Assembly (NCBI GenBank): GCA_902492105.1
Contig: CABUKD010000023.1
Span: 1 to 33,041, forward strand
Direction: 5' to 3'
DNA length: 33,041 nt
Origin: an uncultured Clostridium sp.
GTDB lineage: Bacteria; Bacillota; Clostridia; TANB77; CAG-508
The position numbers and the translations under genes are program-made. The notes beneath the pieces are model-generated. The model was not told the DNA's origin and searched no databases. It saw only the letters and a list, made by a program, of their open reading frames with translations. Below, piece after piece: positions 14,845-23,524 of the stretch (positions within the stretch are counted from its first letter, which is position 1; each line of letters opens with the position of its first letter).

Positions 14845-15834
14845 ATGGAATTTCAAACCAAAATTATCTTATTATCATTAGCAGTAAGTGTTGTACTTTC
14901 TCTTATTGCAATTCCTATTTTACGAAAATTAAAAGTAGGGCAAATAGAGCGAAGGGAAGGACCACAGTCACATTTAAAAAAACAAGGAACTCCAACTATG
15001 GGTGGAATTGTAATGGTACTTACGCTACTAATTGTTGGCATATTTATGTTTATTGATTATAGCAGAGAAGAGGATTTAGCCCAAAAACAAGTTGCTATTA
15101 ATTTAATACCATTAATTGGTGCGACCATAGGATTTGGAATAATTGGTTTAATAGATGACTTAAAAAAATTAATAGGCAAAAGTACAGAAGGATTAAGACC
15201 TGCCTATAAAATGTTGGGGTTATTAATTGTATCTGTAGCATTTAGCTTTTACTTAACACAGTTTTTAAACATAGGAACAGATACTTATATACCATTTTTT
15301 AAAACATCTATCAATTTACCAATTTGGCTTTATATTCCATTTGCAGTTGTAGTAATGCTGGCAACTACGAATGCTATTAATTTAACAGATGGAATAGATG
15401 GGTTATCTACTAGTGTTACTACTATTATTCTAACATGTTTAACAGTAATTGGAATTATTTTTGGAATAAAAGAAATTACGGTATTTGGAAGTATTCTAAT
15501 TGGAGCATGTTTAGGATTTTTGTTATTCAATTTATACCCTGCAAAAGTAATGATGGGAGATACAGGTTCGCTTTTATTAGGAGGAGCAATTGCAAGTATG
15601 GCACTTTATTTAAAAATGCCATTATTACTAATAATTATAGCTCTTGTGCCTGTAATAGAAACACTTTCTGTTATGATTCAGGTAAGATATTTCAAAAAAA
15701 CTGGAAAAAGAGTTTTTAAAATGACTCCAATCCATCATCATTTTGAATTATCTGGATGGAAAGAAAATAAAATCGTATCAGTATTTAGTTTAATCACACT
15801 TGTATGCTGTGTAATTGGACTAATGGCAATTTAG
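14845..15834 (+). CDS. mraY: Phospho-MurNAc-pentapeptide transferase MraY
   Basis: A 329-residue polytopic membrane enzyme that moves phospho-MurNAc-pentapeptide from UDP to undecaprenyl phosphate, making lipid I. About ten hydrophobic segments are visible. Catalytic motifs are intact: DD at 104-105 (LIDDLKK), NAINLTDGIDGL with Asp182/Asp185, MGDTGS with Asp239, and the triple His at 297-299 (PIHHHFE). The early motif GPQSHLKKQGTPTMGG is also typical. GGAGG (14834-14838) lies 6 bases before the ATG at 14845; another ATG at 14841 is out of frame. The stop codon overlaps the ribosome binding site of ftsW, so the two are translationally close. murD, often the next gene, is absent. Confidence 0.97.
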   Translation: MEFQTKIILLSLAVSVVLSLIAIPILRKLKVGQIERREGPQSHLKKQGTPTMGGIVMVLTLLIVGIFMFIDYSREEDLAQKQVAINLIPLIGATIGFGIIGLIDDLKKLIGKSTEGLRPAYKMLGLLIVSVAFSFYLTQFLNIGTDTYIPFFKTSINLPIWLYIPFAVVVMLATTNAINLTDGIDGLSTSVTTIILTCLTVIGIIFGIKEITVFGSILIGACLGFLLFNLYPAKVMMGDTGSLLLGGAIASMALYLKMPLLLIIIALVPVIETLSVMIQVRYFKKTGKRVFKMTPIHHHFELSGWKENKIVSVFSLITLVCCVIGLMAI

Positions 15835-15844
15835 GAGGATACCA

Positions 15845-17007
15845 ATGCAAAAAAAAGGAAAAAAAGTTTCCAAATTTGTAAATCAACCATTTGACTTCAT
15901 GCTCTGTATAGTTATATTTATTTTACTAGCATTAGGAATTGTAATGGTGCTTTCAGCATCTGCACCATCTGCTCTTGCAGAAGGTGGAGAAAGTTATACC
16001 TATGCAGGCAGACAATTAATGTTTGCTATTTTAGGTATTGTTTGTATGTTTATTATTTCTAAAATTGACTATCGTTTTTATAAAAAGCTTTATTGGCCAG
16101 CTTATTTTATATCTTGTGGCATTTTACTATTAGTATTAATCCCTGGTTTAGGAATTGATGCCGGAGGTGCTATAAGATGGGTAGCTATCCCTGGAATTGG
16201 ACAATTTCAGCCATCAGAATTTACTAAAATTGGTTTAATTATATTTTATGCAGGATATTTGTCAGACCATAAAGAAGAATTAAGAGATTTTTGGAAAGGT
16301 TTTATAAAACCACTTTGTTTCTTAATACCACCAATAGCTATTTTATTTTTTATCCAAAACCACTTAAGTGCATCTTTAATTATAGGAATGATTACCTGTG
16401 TTATGATGATTATTGCAGGTGCTAGAATGTTACACTTTGTAGTATGCGGTACTATTGGCGGCATAGGTTTAGGGTCATATTTAGTATATAAAATTATGAG
16501 TGGAGGAGCAGAAGATGCAAGTTTCCGTTTGAGCAGAATTATTTCTTTCTTAGATCCATGGCAGGATATTCAAACTACTGGATGGCAAGTAGTACAAAGT
16601 TTATATGCAATTGGTTCAGGAGGACTTTTTGGAGTAGGACTTCGGAGAAAGTAAACAAAAATACTTATATATTTCAGAACCACAAAATGACTTTATTTTC
16701 TCCATTGTAGCAGAAGAGTTAGGCTTTATAGGTTGTGCCATTATTATTATTTTATTTGGTATTTTAATTTGGAGAGGAATATTAATTGCAATGAAAGCAC
16801 CGGACACTTTTGGCAGTTTATTAGCAACAGGTATTATTAGTTTAGTTGCTATTCAAATTATATTAAATATTGCGGTTGTTACTTCTTCTATTCCAAATAC
16901 AGGTATTTCACTCCCATTCTTTAGTTATGGAGGAACTGCTTTATTTATTTTACTATGTAGTATGCGGTATTTTGCTGAATATATCTAGAGCGGGAAGTAA
17001 GGTGTAA
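15845..17007 (+). pseudogene. ftsW: ftsW, disrupted by two +1 frameshifts
   Basis: SEDS-family glycan polymerase that acts with the SpoVD/FtsI transpeptidase at the septum. The intact frame runs 269 codons, to TAA at 16652. It contains the motif GAIRWVAIPGIGQFQPSEFTK (shown in two parts: GAIRWVAIPG, FQPSEFTK), NHLSASLI and SFLDPWQDI. After YAIGSGGLFGVGL the family expects GES; ignoring one C at 16643 restores GESKQKYLYISEPQNDF and the rest in the new frame to about 16964. There a second extra C (16965) breaks the end; ignoring it gives SMGILLNISRAGSKV and a stop at 17005. The repaired product is 386 residues, normal for FtsW. The AGGAGG site at 15833-15838 is good. FtsW is usually essential, so sequencing or assembly error, redundancy with another SEDS protein or true decay are all possible. 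Confidence 0.88.
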
Positions 17008-17115
17008 AATTAGCTAATAGAAAGAAAGGTAAAAAAGCTATATCAAAATGATTCACTAAAAATATTATTAAAAAAGAGAAAAATAGCTTATCTAAAATGA
17101 AAATAGGAGGAAAAA

Positions 17116-18234
17116 ATGAAAGCAATTATAGCAGCAGCAGGAACAGGGGGCCACATTAATCCTGGAATTGCCATTGCAAATGAAATAAAAAAACAAGAAC
17201 CAAATTCAGAAGTTATATTTATTGGAACAAACCGTGGATTAGAAAACGATTTAGTTCCAAGAGCAGGATATGAGCTAAAAACTATTAATGCTTATGGATT
17301 TAATAGAAGCATTTCCATTGAAAATATAAAAAAAATATATCAGACCTTCCATTCTATGAAAGAAGCAAAAAAAATTATAGAAAATTTTCAGCCAGATGTG
17401 GTAATTGGTACTGGAGGATATATTTGTGTACCAGTAGGATTAGCTGCAAAAAAGGAAAAAGTACCACTTATCTTACATGAGAGCAATGCCTTCCCTGGAG
17501 TTGCTGTTAAAATATTATCAAGTAAAGCAAACAAAATATTAGTTGGATTTGAAGATGCGAAACCTAGACTTCCAAAAGCAAAAGAAATTGTGGTAACAGG
17601 AACACCAACAAAAGTAAAAAAAGTAGAAATATCAGAACAAAAAAAGCAAGAACTATTAAGTAAAAATGGATTAAAACAAAATAAACCAATTGTGCTATTT
17701 TTTGGTGGTAGCCAAGGAGCAAAAAGTATTAATACCAGTTTAATGCAAATTATTGGGAAAAAGCAAAATAAAAATTATCAAATTATGTGGGCAGCAGGAC
17801 CTGCACAATATGAAGAAATTAAATTTACCTTAAAAAAAGAATTCTCCTTAGCAATAGAAAACATTCCAAATGTAAAAATTGTGCCATATATTTATAATAT
17901 GGAAGAAATGATGAATATAGTAGATTTGGTTGTAGCAAGAAGTGGTGCAATGACTATAACAGAAATTTCAAATGTAGGAAAACCTGCTATTTTTATTCCA
18001 TTTCCTTTTGCAACAGAAAATCATCAAGAATATAATGCTAAAGTATTAGAAAAAATAGGTGCAGCTAAAATTATATTAGATAAAGATTTAAATGCTAAAA
18101 ACTTAAATCAAACTATTGAAAATCTAGTTCAAGATAAAAAGAAATTAAAGCAAATGGGAGAAAATGCAAGAAGTGTTTCTATTTCACAAGTAGAACAAAA
18201 AATTTATGAAGAAATTCGAAAAACAATAAAATAA
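17116..18234 (+). CDS. murG: Lipid II-forming GlcNAc transferase MurG
   Basis: A 372-residue peripheral membrane GT28 glycosyltransferase that adds GlcNAc from UDP-GlcNAc to lipid I, giving lipid II. The N-terminal G-loop GTGGHINPG lies at residues 9-17, and IGTGGYICVP and LHESNAFPG follow. The second G-loop FGGSQGAKSIN is at about 196-206. RSGAMTITEI and HQEYNA (303-308) form the UDP-GlcNAc site. AGGAGG lies 5 bases before the ATG. The 108 bases between ftsW and murG are A-rich without a clear promoter. It is the last dcw gene here; murB, ftsQ, ftsA and ftsZ do not follow. Confidence 0.97.
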   Translation: MKAIIAAAGTGGHINPGIAIANEIKKQEPNSEVIFIGTNRGLENDLVPRAGYELKTINAYGFNRSISIENIKKIYQTFHSMKEAKKIIENFQPDVVIGTGGYICVPVGLAAKKEKVPLILHESNAFPGVAVKILSSKANKILVGFEDAKPRLPKAKEIVVTGTPTKVKKVEISEQKKQELLSKNGLKQNKPIVLFFGGSQGAKSINTSLMQIIGKKQNKNYQIMWAAGPAQYEEIKFTLKKEFSLAIENIPNVKIVPYIYNMEEMMNIVDLVVARSGAMTITEISNVGKPAIFIPFPFATENHQEYNAKVLEKIGAAKIILDKDLNAKNLNQTIENLVQDKKKLKQMGENARSVSISQVEQKIYEEIRKTIK

Positions 18235-18260
18235 GACACATAAAGTAAAGGAGAAAAAAC

Positions 18261-20366
18261 ATGTCAGACAAATTAATAATTGTGGAATCACCAGCAAAAG
18301 CAAATACAATTAAGAAATTTTTAGGTGGCAATACAAAAGTAATGGCTTCTATGGGACATATTCGTGACTTACCAAAATCTAAAATGGGAATAGACATAGA
18401 ACATGACTTTGAACCAGAATATATTAATATTCGTGGAAAAGGTGACTTAATTAAAAAATTAAAAAAAGAAGCAAAAGATGCAAAACAAGTTTATTTAGCA
18501 ACTGACCCTGACCGTGAAGGCGAAGCTATTGCATGGCATTTAGCACATATTTTAGAGATACCAGATGAAAGTAATTGTAGAGTTACTTTTAATGAAATTA
18601 CTAAAGAAACAGTAAAAGAATCTATAAAACATCCTAGAAAAATTGATAAAAATTTAACAGATGCACAACAAGCAAGACGTGTGTTAGATAGAATTGTAGG
18701 TTATAAAATGAGTCCAGTTCTTTGGAAAAAGGTAAAACGAGGTCTATCTGCAGGAAGAGTGCAATCTGTTGCAGTAAAATTAATTGTAGATAGAGAAAAC
18801 GAAATAGAGGCATTTATTCCAGAAGAATATTGGAATATTTATGCTACTTTATTAGAGCCAAATTCTAAAAAGCAATTTATGGCAACATTCTATGGCAAAG
18901 CAGGTAAAAAAATAGAACTTCATACAAAAGAAGAAGTAGATGCAGTTCTAGAAAAAATTGCAAAAGGAAGTTACATTGTAAAAACAGTAAAAAAAGGAGA
19001 AAAGAAAAGAACTCCAGCTCCACCATTTACAACAAGTACTATGCAACAAGAAGCCTCTAGAAAATTAGGTTTTACATTAAAGAAAACGATGTCTGTTGCA
19101 CAGGGACTATATGAAGGTGTAAATGTAGGAGAAAGAGGAACAGTAGGTTTAATTACCTATATGAGAACAGATTCTACTAGAATCTCAGAAGAAGCAAGAG
19201 AGGCTGCTAAAACCTATATTACTTCTACTTATGGTGCATCTTATTATGAAAACCGTTATTACAAAACTAAGCAAAATGCACAAGACGCTCACGAAGCCAT
19301 TAGACCAACTTATGTAGATTTAGCCCCAGAAAAAGTAAAAGATTATTTAAGTAGTGACCAATATAAATTATATCGCTTAATTTATCATCGTTTCATTGCA
19401 AGCCAAATGGCACAAGCAATTTATGATACCATTACTGCAGATATTGAAGTAAACGATTATTTATTTAGAGCAAATGGTCAAACACTTAAATTTAAAGGCT
19501 TCATGACTTTGTATGTAGAAACAGCAGATAATGAAACTTCAAATGAGGAAGAAGATAGCTCTATTCCTGAACTTACAGAAGGGCAAGAAGTAAAAGAAAA
19601 GAAATTAGAACCAAAACAGAGCTTCACACAGCCACCTGCAAGATACACAGAAGCAAGTTTAGTAAAAGCATTAGAAGAAAAAGGAATAGGAAGACCAAGT
19701 ACTTATTCACCTACTATTACAACTATTTTTGAAAGAAGATATATTCAAAAAGAACAAAAACAACTAGTTCCAACAGAATTAGGAAAAATCGTAAATAAAT
19801 TATTAGTAGAAAATTTTGCAGATATTATTAATGTAGAATTTACAGCAAAAATAGAAGAAGAATTTGATGAAGTAGCAGAAGGAAAAGAAAAATGGAAAAC
19901 AGTAATTCGTGAATTTTATGGACCTTTTGAAAAAGAAGTAGAAAAAGTAGAAAAAGAATTAGAACATGTGGAACTAGTAGATGAAGTATCAGATGTACCA
20001 TGTGAAAAGTGTGGCAGAATGATGGTATATAAATATGGTAGATATGGCAAATTTTTAGCATGCCCTGGATATCCAGAATGTAAAAATGCAAAACCAATTG
20101 TAGAAACTATAGATGTGCCATGCCCTGTATGTAATGCCAAAGTACAAGTAAGAAAAACAAAAAGAGGGAAAAAATATTATATATGTGAAAACAACCCAAA
20201 AAGTTGCAACTATATTTCTTGGAATCCTCCAAAAGTAGGAGAAACATGGAATCCTGAAGAAACAAAAGAACAAACCAAGGCAAAAAAGGCGAAAAAAACA
20301 ACAAAGAAAAAAACACAATCCACGAAAAAAGCTAGTACTAAAACAAAACGAACTGCGAAAAAATAA
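18261..20366 (+). CDS. topA: DNA topoisomerase I
   Basis: A 701-residue type IA topoisomerase that relaxes negative supercoils by a transient 5'-phosphotyrosine break. The Toprim domain opens with IIVESPAKANTIKKFL (Glu9) and carries DPDREGE (Asp82, Asp84, Glu86). The catalytic Tyr is Tyr300 in TYMRTDSTR. DAHEAIRPT and GIGRPSTYSPTI are further family motifs. Two C-terminal zinc modules begin at Cys581/Cys584 and Cys621/Cys624. The last 25 residues are a Lys/Thr tail, which often adds DNA affinity. AAGGAG lies 7 bases before the ATG. It begins 26 bases after murG and may be read from the same transcript. Confidence 0.97.
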   Translation: MSDKLIIVESPAKANTIKKFLGGNTKVMASMGHIRDLPKSKMGIDIEHDFEPEYINIRGKGDLIKKLKKEAKDAKQVYLATDPDREGEAIAWHLAHILEIPDESNCRVTFNEITKETVKESIKHPRKIDKNLTDAQQARRVLDRIVGYKMSPVLWKKVKRGLSAGRVQSVAVKLIVDRENEIEAFIPEEYWNIYATLLEPNSKKQFMATFYGKAGKKIELHTKEEVDAVLEKIAKGSYIVKTVKKGEKKRTPAPPFTTSTMQQEASRKLGFTLKKTMSVAQGLYEGVNVGERGTVGLITYMRTDSTRISEEAREAAKTYITSTYGASYYENRYYKTKQNAQDAHEAIRPTYVDLAPEKVKDYLSSDQYKLYRLIYHRFIASQMAQAIYDTITADIEVNDYLFRANGQTLKFKGFMTLYVETADNETSNEEEDSSIPELTEGQEVKEKKLEPKQSFTQPPARYTEASLVKALEEKGIGRPSTYSPTITTIFERRYIQKEQKQLVPTELGKIVNKLLVENFADIINVEFTAKIEEEFDEVAEGKEKWKTVIREFYGPFEKEVEKVEKELEHVELVDEVSDVPCEKCGRMMVYKYGRYGKFLACPGYPECKNAKPIVETIDVPCPVCNAKVQVRKTKRGKKYYICENNPKSCNYISWNPPKVGETWNPEETKEQTKAKKAKKTTKKKTQSTKKASTKTKRTAKK

Positions 20367-20401
20367 TAAAAAATGAAATTCATTGCCATATTATACACCC
20401 C

Positions 20402-20430
20402 TTGCAAAATTTTACATTTTGTAGTATAAT
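20402..20430 (+). promoter_or_regulatory. SNF2 helicase promoter
   Basis: TTGCAA (20402-20407), 17 bases, TATAAT (20425-20430). An inverted repeat CAAAAT-TTTAC-ATTTTG (20405-20421) overlaps the -35 box and spacer and could be an operator. Confidence 0.75.
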
Positions 20431-20461
20431 TACAACTTGATAAAATTTTGGGAGGATGGTT

Positions 20462-23449
20462 ATGTTAAAAAATCAAGAAGAGATTCGAAGTAGAGAAAAT
20501 CATAGAGTATTTAAGCAATTATTAAATACTTTTATGCCTATATCAGAAGAAACAAAACAAGAAAATAAAATAGCAGAAGAATATGCACAAAATGTAAAAA
20601 TCATTCCTAAAATTTTTTATAACGAATTTACAAAACAATTAAAAGTAGAATTTAAAATTGGAGATAAACAATTATATAAATTAAAAAATTTACCAGAATT
20701 TTATGAAAGAATGTTAAAACAGGAAACTTATCAATATGGTACCAAACTAAACCTTATTCACAAGGTGGAGTCTTTTGGCGACCAGTCCATTCCTGTTTTA
20801 ACATTTTTATTAAAATATGCAGAAATTATGAAATATCACAATGAAGTAGCAAATGGTTATAGTGAATATAAAAGAAATTTCAATCAAGACCATATCCTTA
20901 TCTCAAATACTGGATTAGATGACTTTTTTAATAGTTTAGAAAATCAAAGAGTTTTATTTGAAAAAGGAGGAATAGAAACTACTATTTATTTTTCTTCACA
21001 AGAACCAGATATTAAGTTTACGGTAACACAACTAAATTCCAATAAATTTCAGCTAACTTGTAATATTGATGTTTTTCGCTATGATGTATTACAAGGAAAG
21101 GAATATTTATATTTATTATTTCCAGAGGCAATTTACCGTTGCAAAAAAGAATTTATAGAAAGCACCTTAAAAATATTAGAAACATTACGAAAAAATTTTA
21201 CTCATGAAATTATTATGGACGAAAAAGAACTAATGGATTTTTATGCAGTAATTGAACCAAAAATGCAAGGAAAAGTAATACAAAAAGGAATAGATTCTGC
21301 TATTGTAAAAAGGTGTATTCCAAAAAAGTTAGGCGTAAAAATTTATTTGGATTATAATCAAAATGACTATATAACAGCAGAGGTAAAATTTTGCTATGGA
21401 GAGCAAGAAATAAATCCATTTTTAGAGCAAAAGACTTCTTTTGCTAGAAACAAAATTGGAGAAAATTTAGCGTTAAATCAGTTTTTACAAACGGGATTTA
21501 TGTTAGATAAAAATCATGCAAGATTAGTTTTAGTAGATGAAGATAAAATTTTTCATTTTTTATCAGAAGAAATTGAAGACTACATGAAAAAATATGAAAT
21601 TCTTGCTACTGACAATTTTAAGAAAAAAGAGATTCATAGCTTCCAAATAAAATCAATTGGCATTAGGTTAGAAAACAACTTATTACAAATTGATTTATCA
21701 AAAATTGGTATTGATTTATCAGATTTATCTGAAATGCTTAAAAAATATCAACTTAAGAAAAAATTTCATCGACTAAAAGATGGAAGTTTTATCAAACTAG
21801 AAGAAAATGAAACAATGCAATTCTTTGAAGAATTAAGCTTGAATGCACAAGTAGATTATGACAGTTTAAAAAAAGAAACATTGAGTTTACCAAGTTATAG
21901 AAGTTTGTATTTAGAAAAAATATTGGGAATGCTTAAAAATGTAGAAGTAAATAAGGATGCTTCTTATCAAAATATAGTAGAAGAATTAAAAGAAAATCAA
22001 ACAAATCTTTCTTTTGCATTACCACAAAATTTAAATGCACAGATGAGAACCTATCAAAAAATAGGGTATCAATGGTTAAAAACATTAGATAAGTATGGGT
22101 TTGGCGGAATTTTAGCAGATGATATGGGACTTGGTAAAACACTTCAAATTTTAGCAGTTATTTTATGCTATGTAAATGAAAATAAAGAAAAGGCAAAGCC
22201 TTCGTTAGTAGTATGTCCAAGTTCTCTTACTTTAAATTGGCTAAACGAAGCTAATAAATTTACCCCAAGCTTAAAGGTATGTGTTATTAATGGCAATATA
22301 GAAGAAAGAGCTAGAAAAATAAGAAAAATTCCAGATTATGATATTGTTATTACATCCTATGATTCCTTAAAAAGAGATATTGAAATTTATGAAGAAAAAG
22401 CTTTTGAATTTAAATTTATGATTGCTGATGAAGCACAATATATTAAAAATAATAATACACAAAATGCAAAGGCAATTAAAAAAATTATAGCACAAACAAG
22501 GTTTGCTTCTACAGGAACTCCTATTGAAAATTCTCTTTCAGAACTTTGGTCCATTTTTGACTATATTATGCCAGGCTATTTATTCCGTTATCGCAAATTT
22601 AAAGAATTATATGAAACTCCAATTGTAAAAGAGAACAATCAGGAATCTATGGAAAAATTAAAAAAGATGATAGAACCTTTTGTACTAAGAAGAATTAAAA
22701 AAGAGGTACTAACAGAATTACCAGATAAAACGGTTACAATTTTATATAATGAAATGCAAGAAGAACAACAAAAACTTTATTTATCTTATTTAGCACAAGC
22801 CAAAAAAGAAGTAGCAGCAGAAATTCAAGCAAATGGATTTGAAAATAGCCAAATTAAAATTTTAGCGCTATTAATGAGATTAAGACAAATCTGCTGTCAT
22901 CCAAGTCTATTTTTACAAGATTATCAAGGAGAAAGCAGTAAATTAAACCAGTGTATTGATGTAGTACATGATGCAGTAACAGCAGGGCATAAAATTTTAT
23001 TATTTTCTGGCTATACCTCTATGTTTGAAATGATAGAAAAAGAGCTAAAAAAGAGAGGAATTTCTTATTTGAAATTAACTGGTCAAACAAAGGTGTCAGA
23101 GAGAATAGAATTAGTAGATAAGTTTAATGAAGATTCTAGTGTTAAGGTATTCCTTATTTCTTTAAAAGCAGGAGGAACAGGGCTAAACTTAACAGGAGCT
23201 GACATGGTTATCCATTATGATCCATGGTGGAACTTATCTGCAGAAAATCAAGCTACAGATAGAACCTATAGAATTGGACAAAAAAATAATGTGCAAGTAT
23301 ATAAATTAATTACCAAAAATTCTATAGAAGAAAAGATATATGAATTACAGCAAAAAAAGGCAAAATTAGCGGATAATATGTTATCAAATGCCAAAAATAC
23401 CTTTATTAATCAATTATCAAAAGAAGATATTATGGAATTATTTGGATAA
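20462..23449 (+). CDS. SNF2-family DNA helicase/translocase
   Basis: A 995-residue SF2 ATPase of the Snf2/RapA-like bacterial type. The N-terminal half (about 1-520) fits the helicase-associated region of these proteins. The ATPase core has DDMGLGKT at 553-560 (Walker A), DEAQ at 656-659 (Walker B), TGTPIENSLSELWSIFDY (shown in part: TGTPIENSLSELW), then the C-terminal helicase lobe with LLFSGYTSM, SLKAGGTGLNLT and QATDRTYRIGQ. These enzymes move along duplex DNA; the cellular role is usually unknown. Most relatives start with a SWIM zinc finger (CxC..CxH), which I do not find here. I chose the ATG at 20462 because GGAGG (20451-20455) touches the ATG at 20456 but is 6 bases from this one. It is transcribed from its own promoter. 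Confidence 0.93.
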   Translation: MLKNQEEIRSRENHRVFKQLLNTFMPISEETKQENKIAEEYAQNVKIIPKIFYNEFTKQLKVEFKIGDKQLYKLKNLPEFYERMLKQETYQYGTKLNLIHKVESFGDQSIPVLTFLLKYAEIMKYHNEVANGYSEYKRNFNQDHILISNTGLDDFFNSLENQRVLFEKGGIETTIYFSSQEPDIKFTVTQLNSNKFQLTCNIDVFRYDVLQGKEYLYLLFPEAIYRCKKEFIESTLKILETLRKNFTHEIIMDEKELMDFYAVIEPKMQGKVIQKGIDSAIVKRCIPKKLGVKIYLDYNQNDYITAEVKFCYGEQEINPFLEQKTSFARNKIGENLALNQFLQTGFMLDKNHARLVLVDEDKIFHFLSEEIEDYMKKYEILATDNFKKKEIHSFQIKSIGIRLENNLLQIDLSKIGIDLSDLSEMLKKYQLKKKFHRLKDGSFIKLEENETMQFFEELSLNAQVDYDSLKKETLSLPSYRSLYLEKILGMLKNVEVNKDASYQNIVEELKENQTNLSFALPQNLNAQMRTYQKIGYQWLKTLDKYGFGGILADDMGLGKTLQILAVILCYVNENKEKAKPSLVVCPSSLTLNWLNEANKFTPSLKVCVINGNIEERARKIRKIPDYDIVITSYDSLKRDIEIYEEKAFEFKFMIADEAQYIKNNNTQNAKAIKKIIAQTRFASTGTPIENSLSELWSIFDYIMPGYLFRYRKFKELYETPIVKENNQESMEKLKKMIEPFVLRRIKKEVLTELPDKTVTILYNEMQEEQQKLYLSYLAQAKKEVAAEIQANGFENSQIKILALLMRLRQICCHPSLFLQDYQGESSKLNQCIDVVHDAVTAGHKILLFSGYTSMFEMIEKELKKRGISYLKLTGQTKVSERIELVDKFNEDSSVKVFLISLKAGGTGLNLTGADMVIHYDPWWNLSAENQATDRTYRIGQKNNVQVYKLITKNSIEEKIYELQQKKAKLADNMLSNAKNTFINQLSKEDIMELFG

Positions 23450-23524
23450 TATAATTGACATATTCAAGATTCTACAATTAGATATAATTTAATTATAAAC
23501 AGTATAAACAGGGAGTAGCAAAGA

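Noticed and set aside
14841..15056. 71-codon + strand ORF at the start of mraY
   Set aside because: Out of frame with mraY, whose motifs and ribosome binding site spacing are decisive.
16791..16988. Separate 65-codon gene
   Set aside because: It is the out-of-frame 3' part of ftsW; its start has no ribosome binding site and the sequence continues FtsW upstream.
20055..20407. Several minus-strand ORFs opposite the end of topA
   Set aside because: They mirror the Lys-rich tail and zinc modules of topA and overlap one another; none has a credible start.
23455..23488. Promoter TTGACA/TATAAT before trmFO
   Set aside because: The 22-base spacer is too long for a standard promoter, so I did not list it as a feature.
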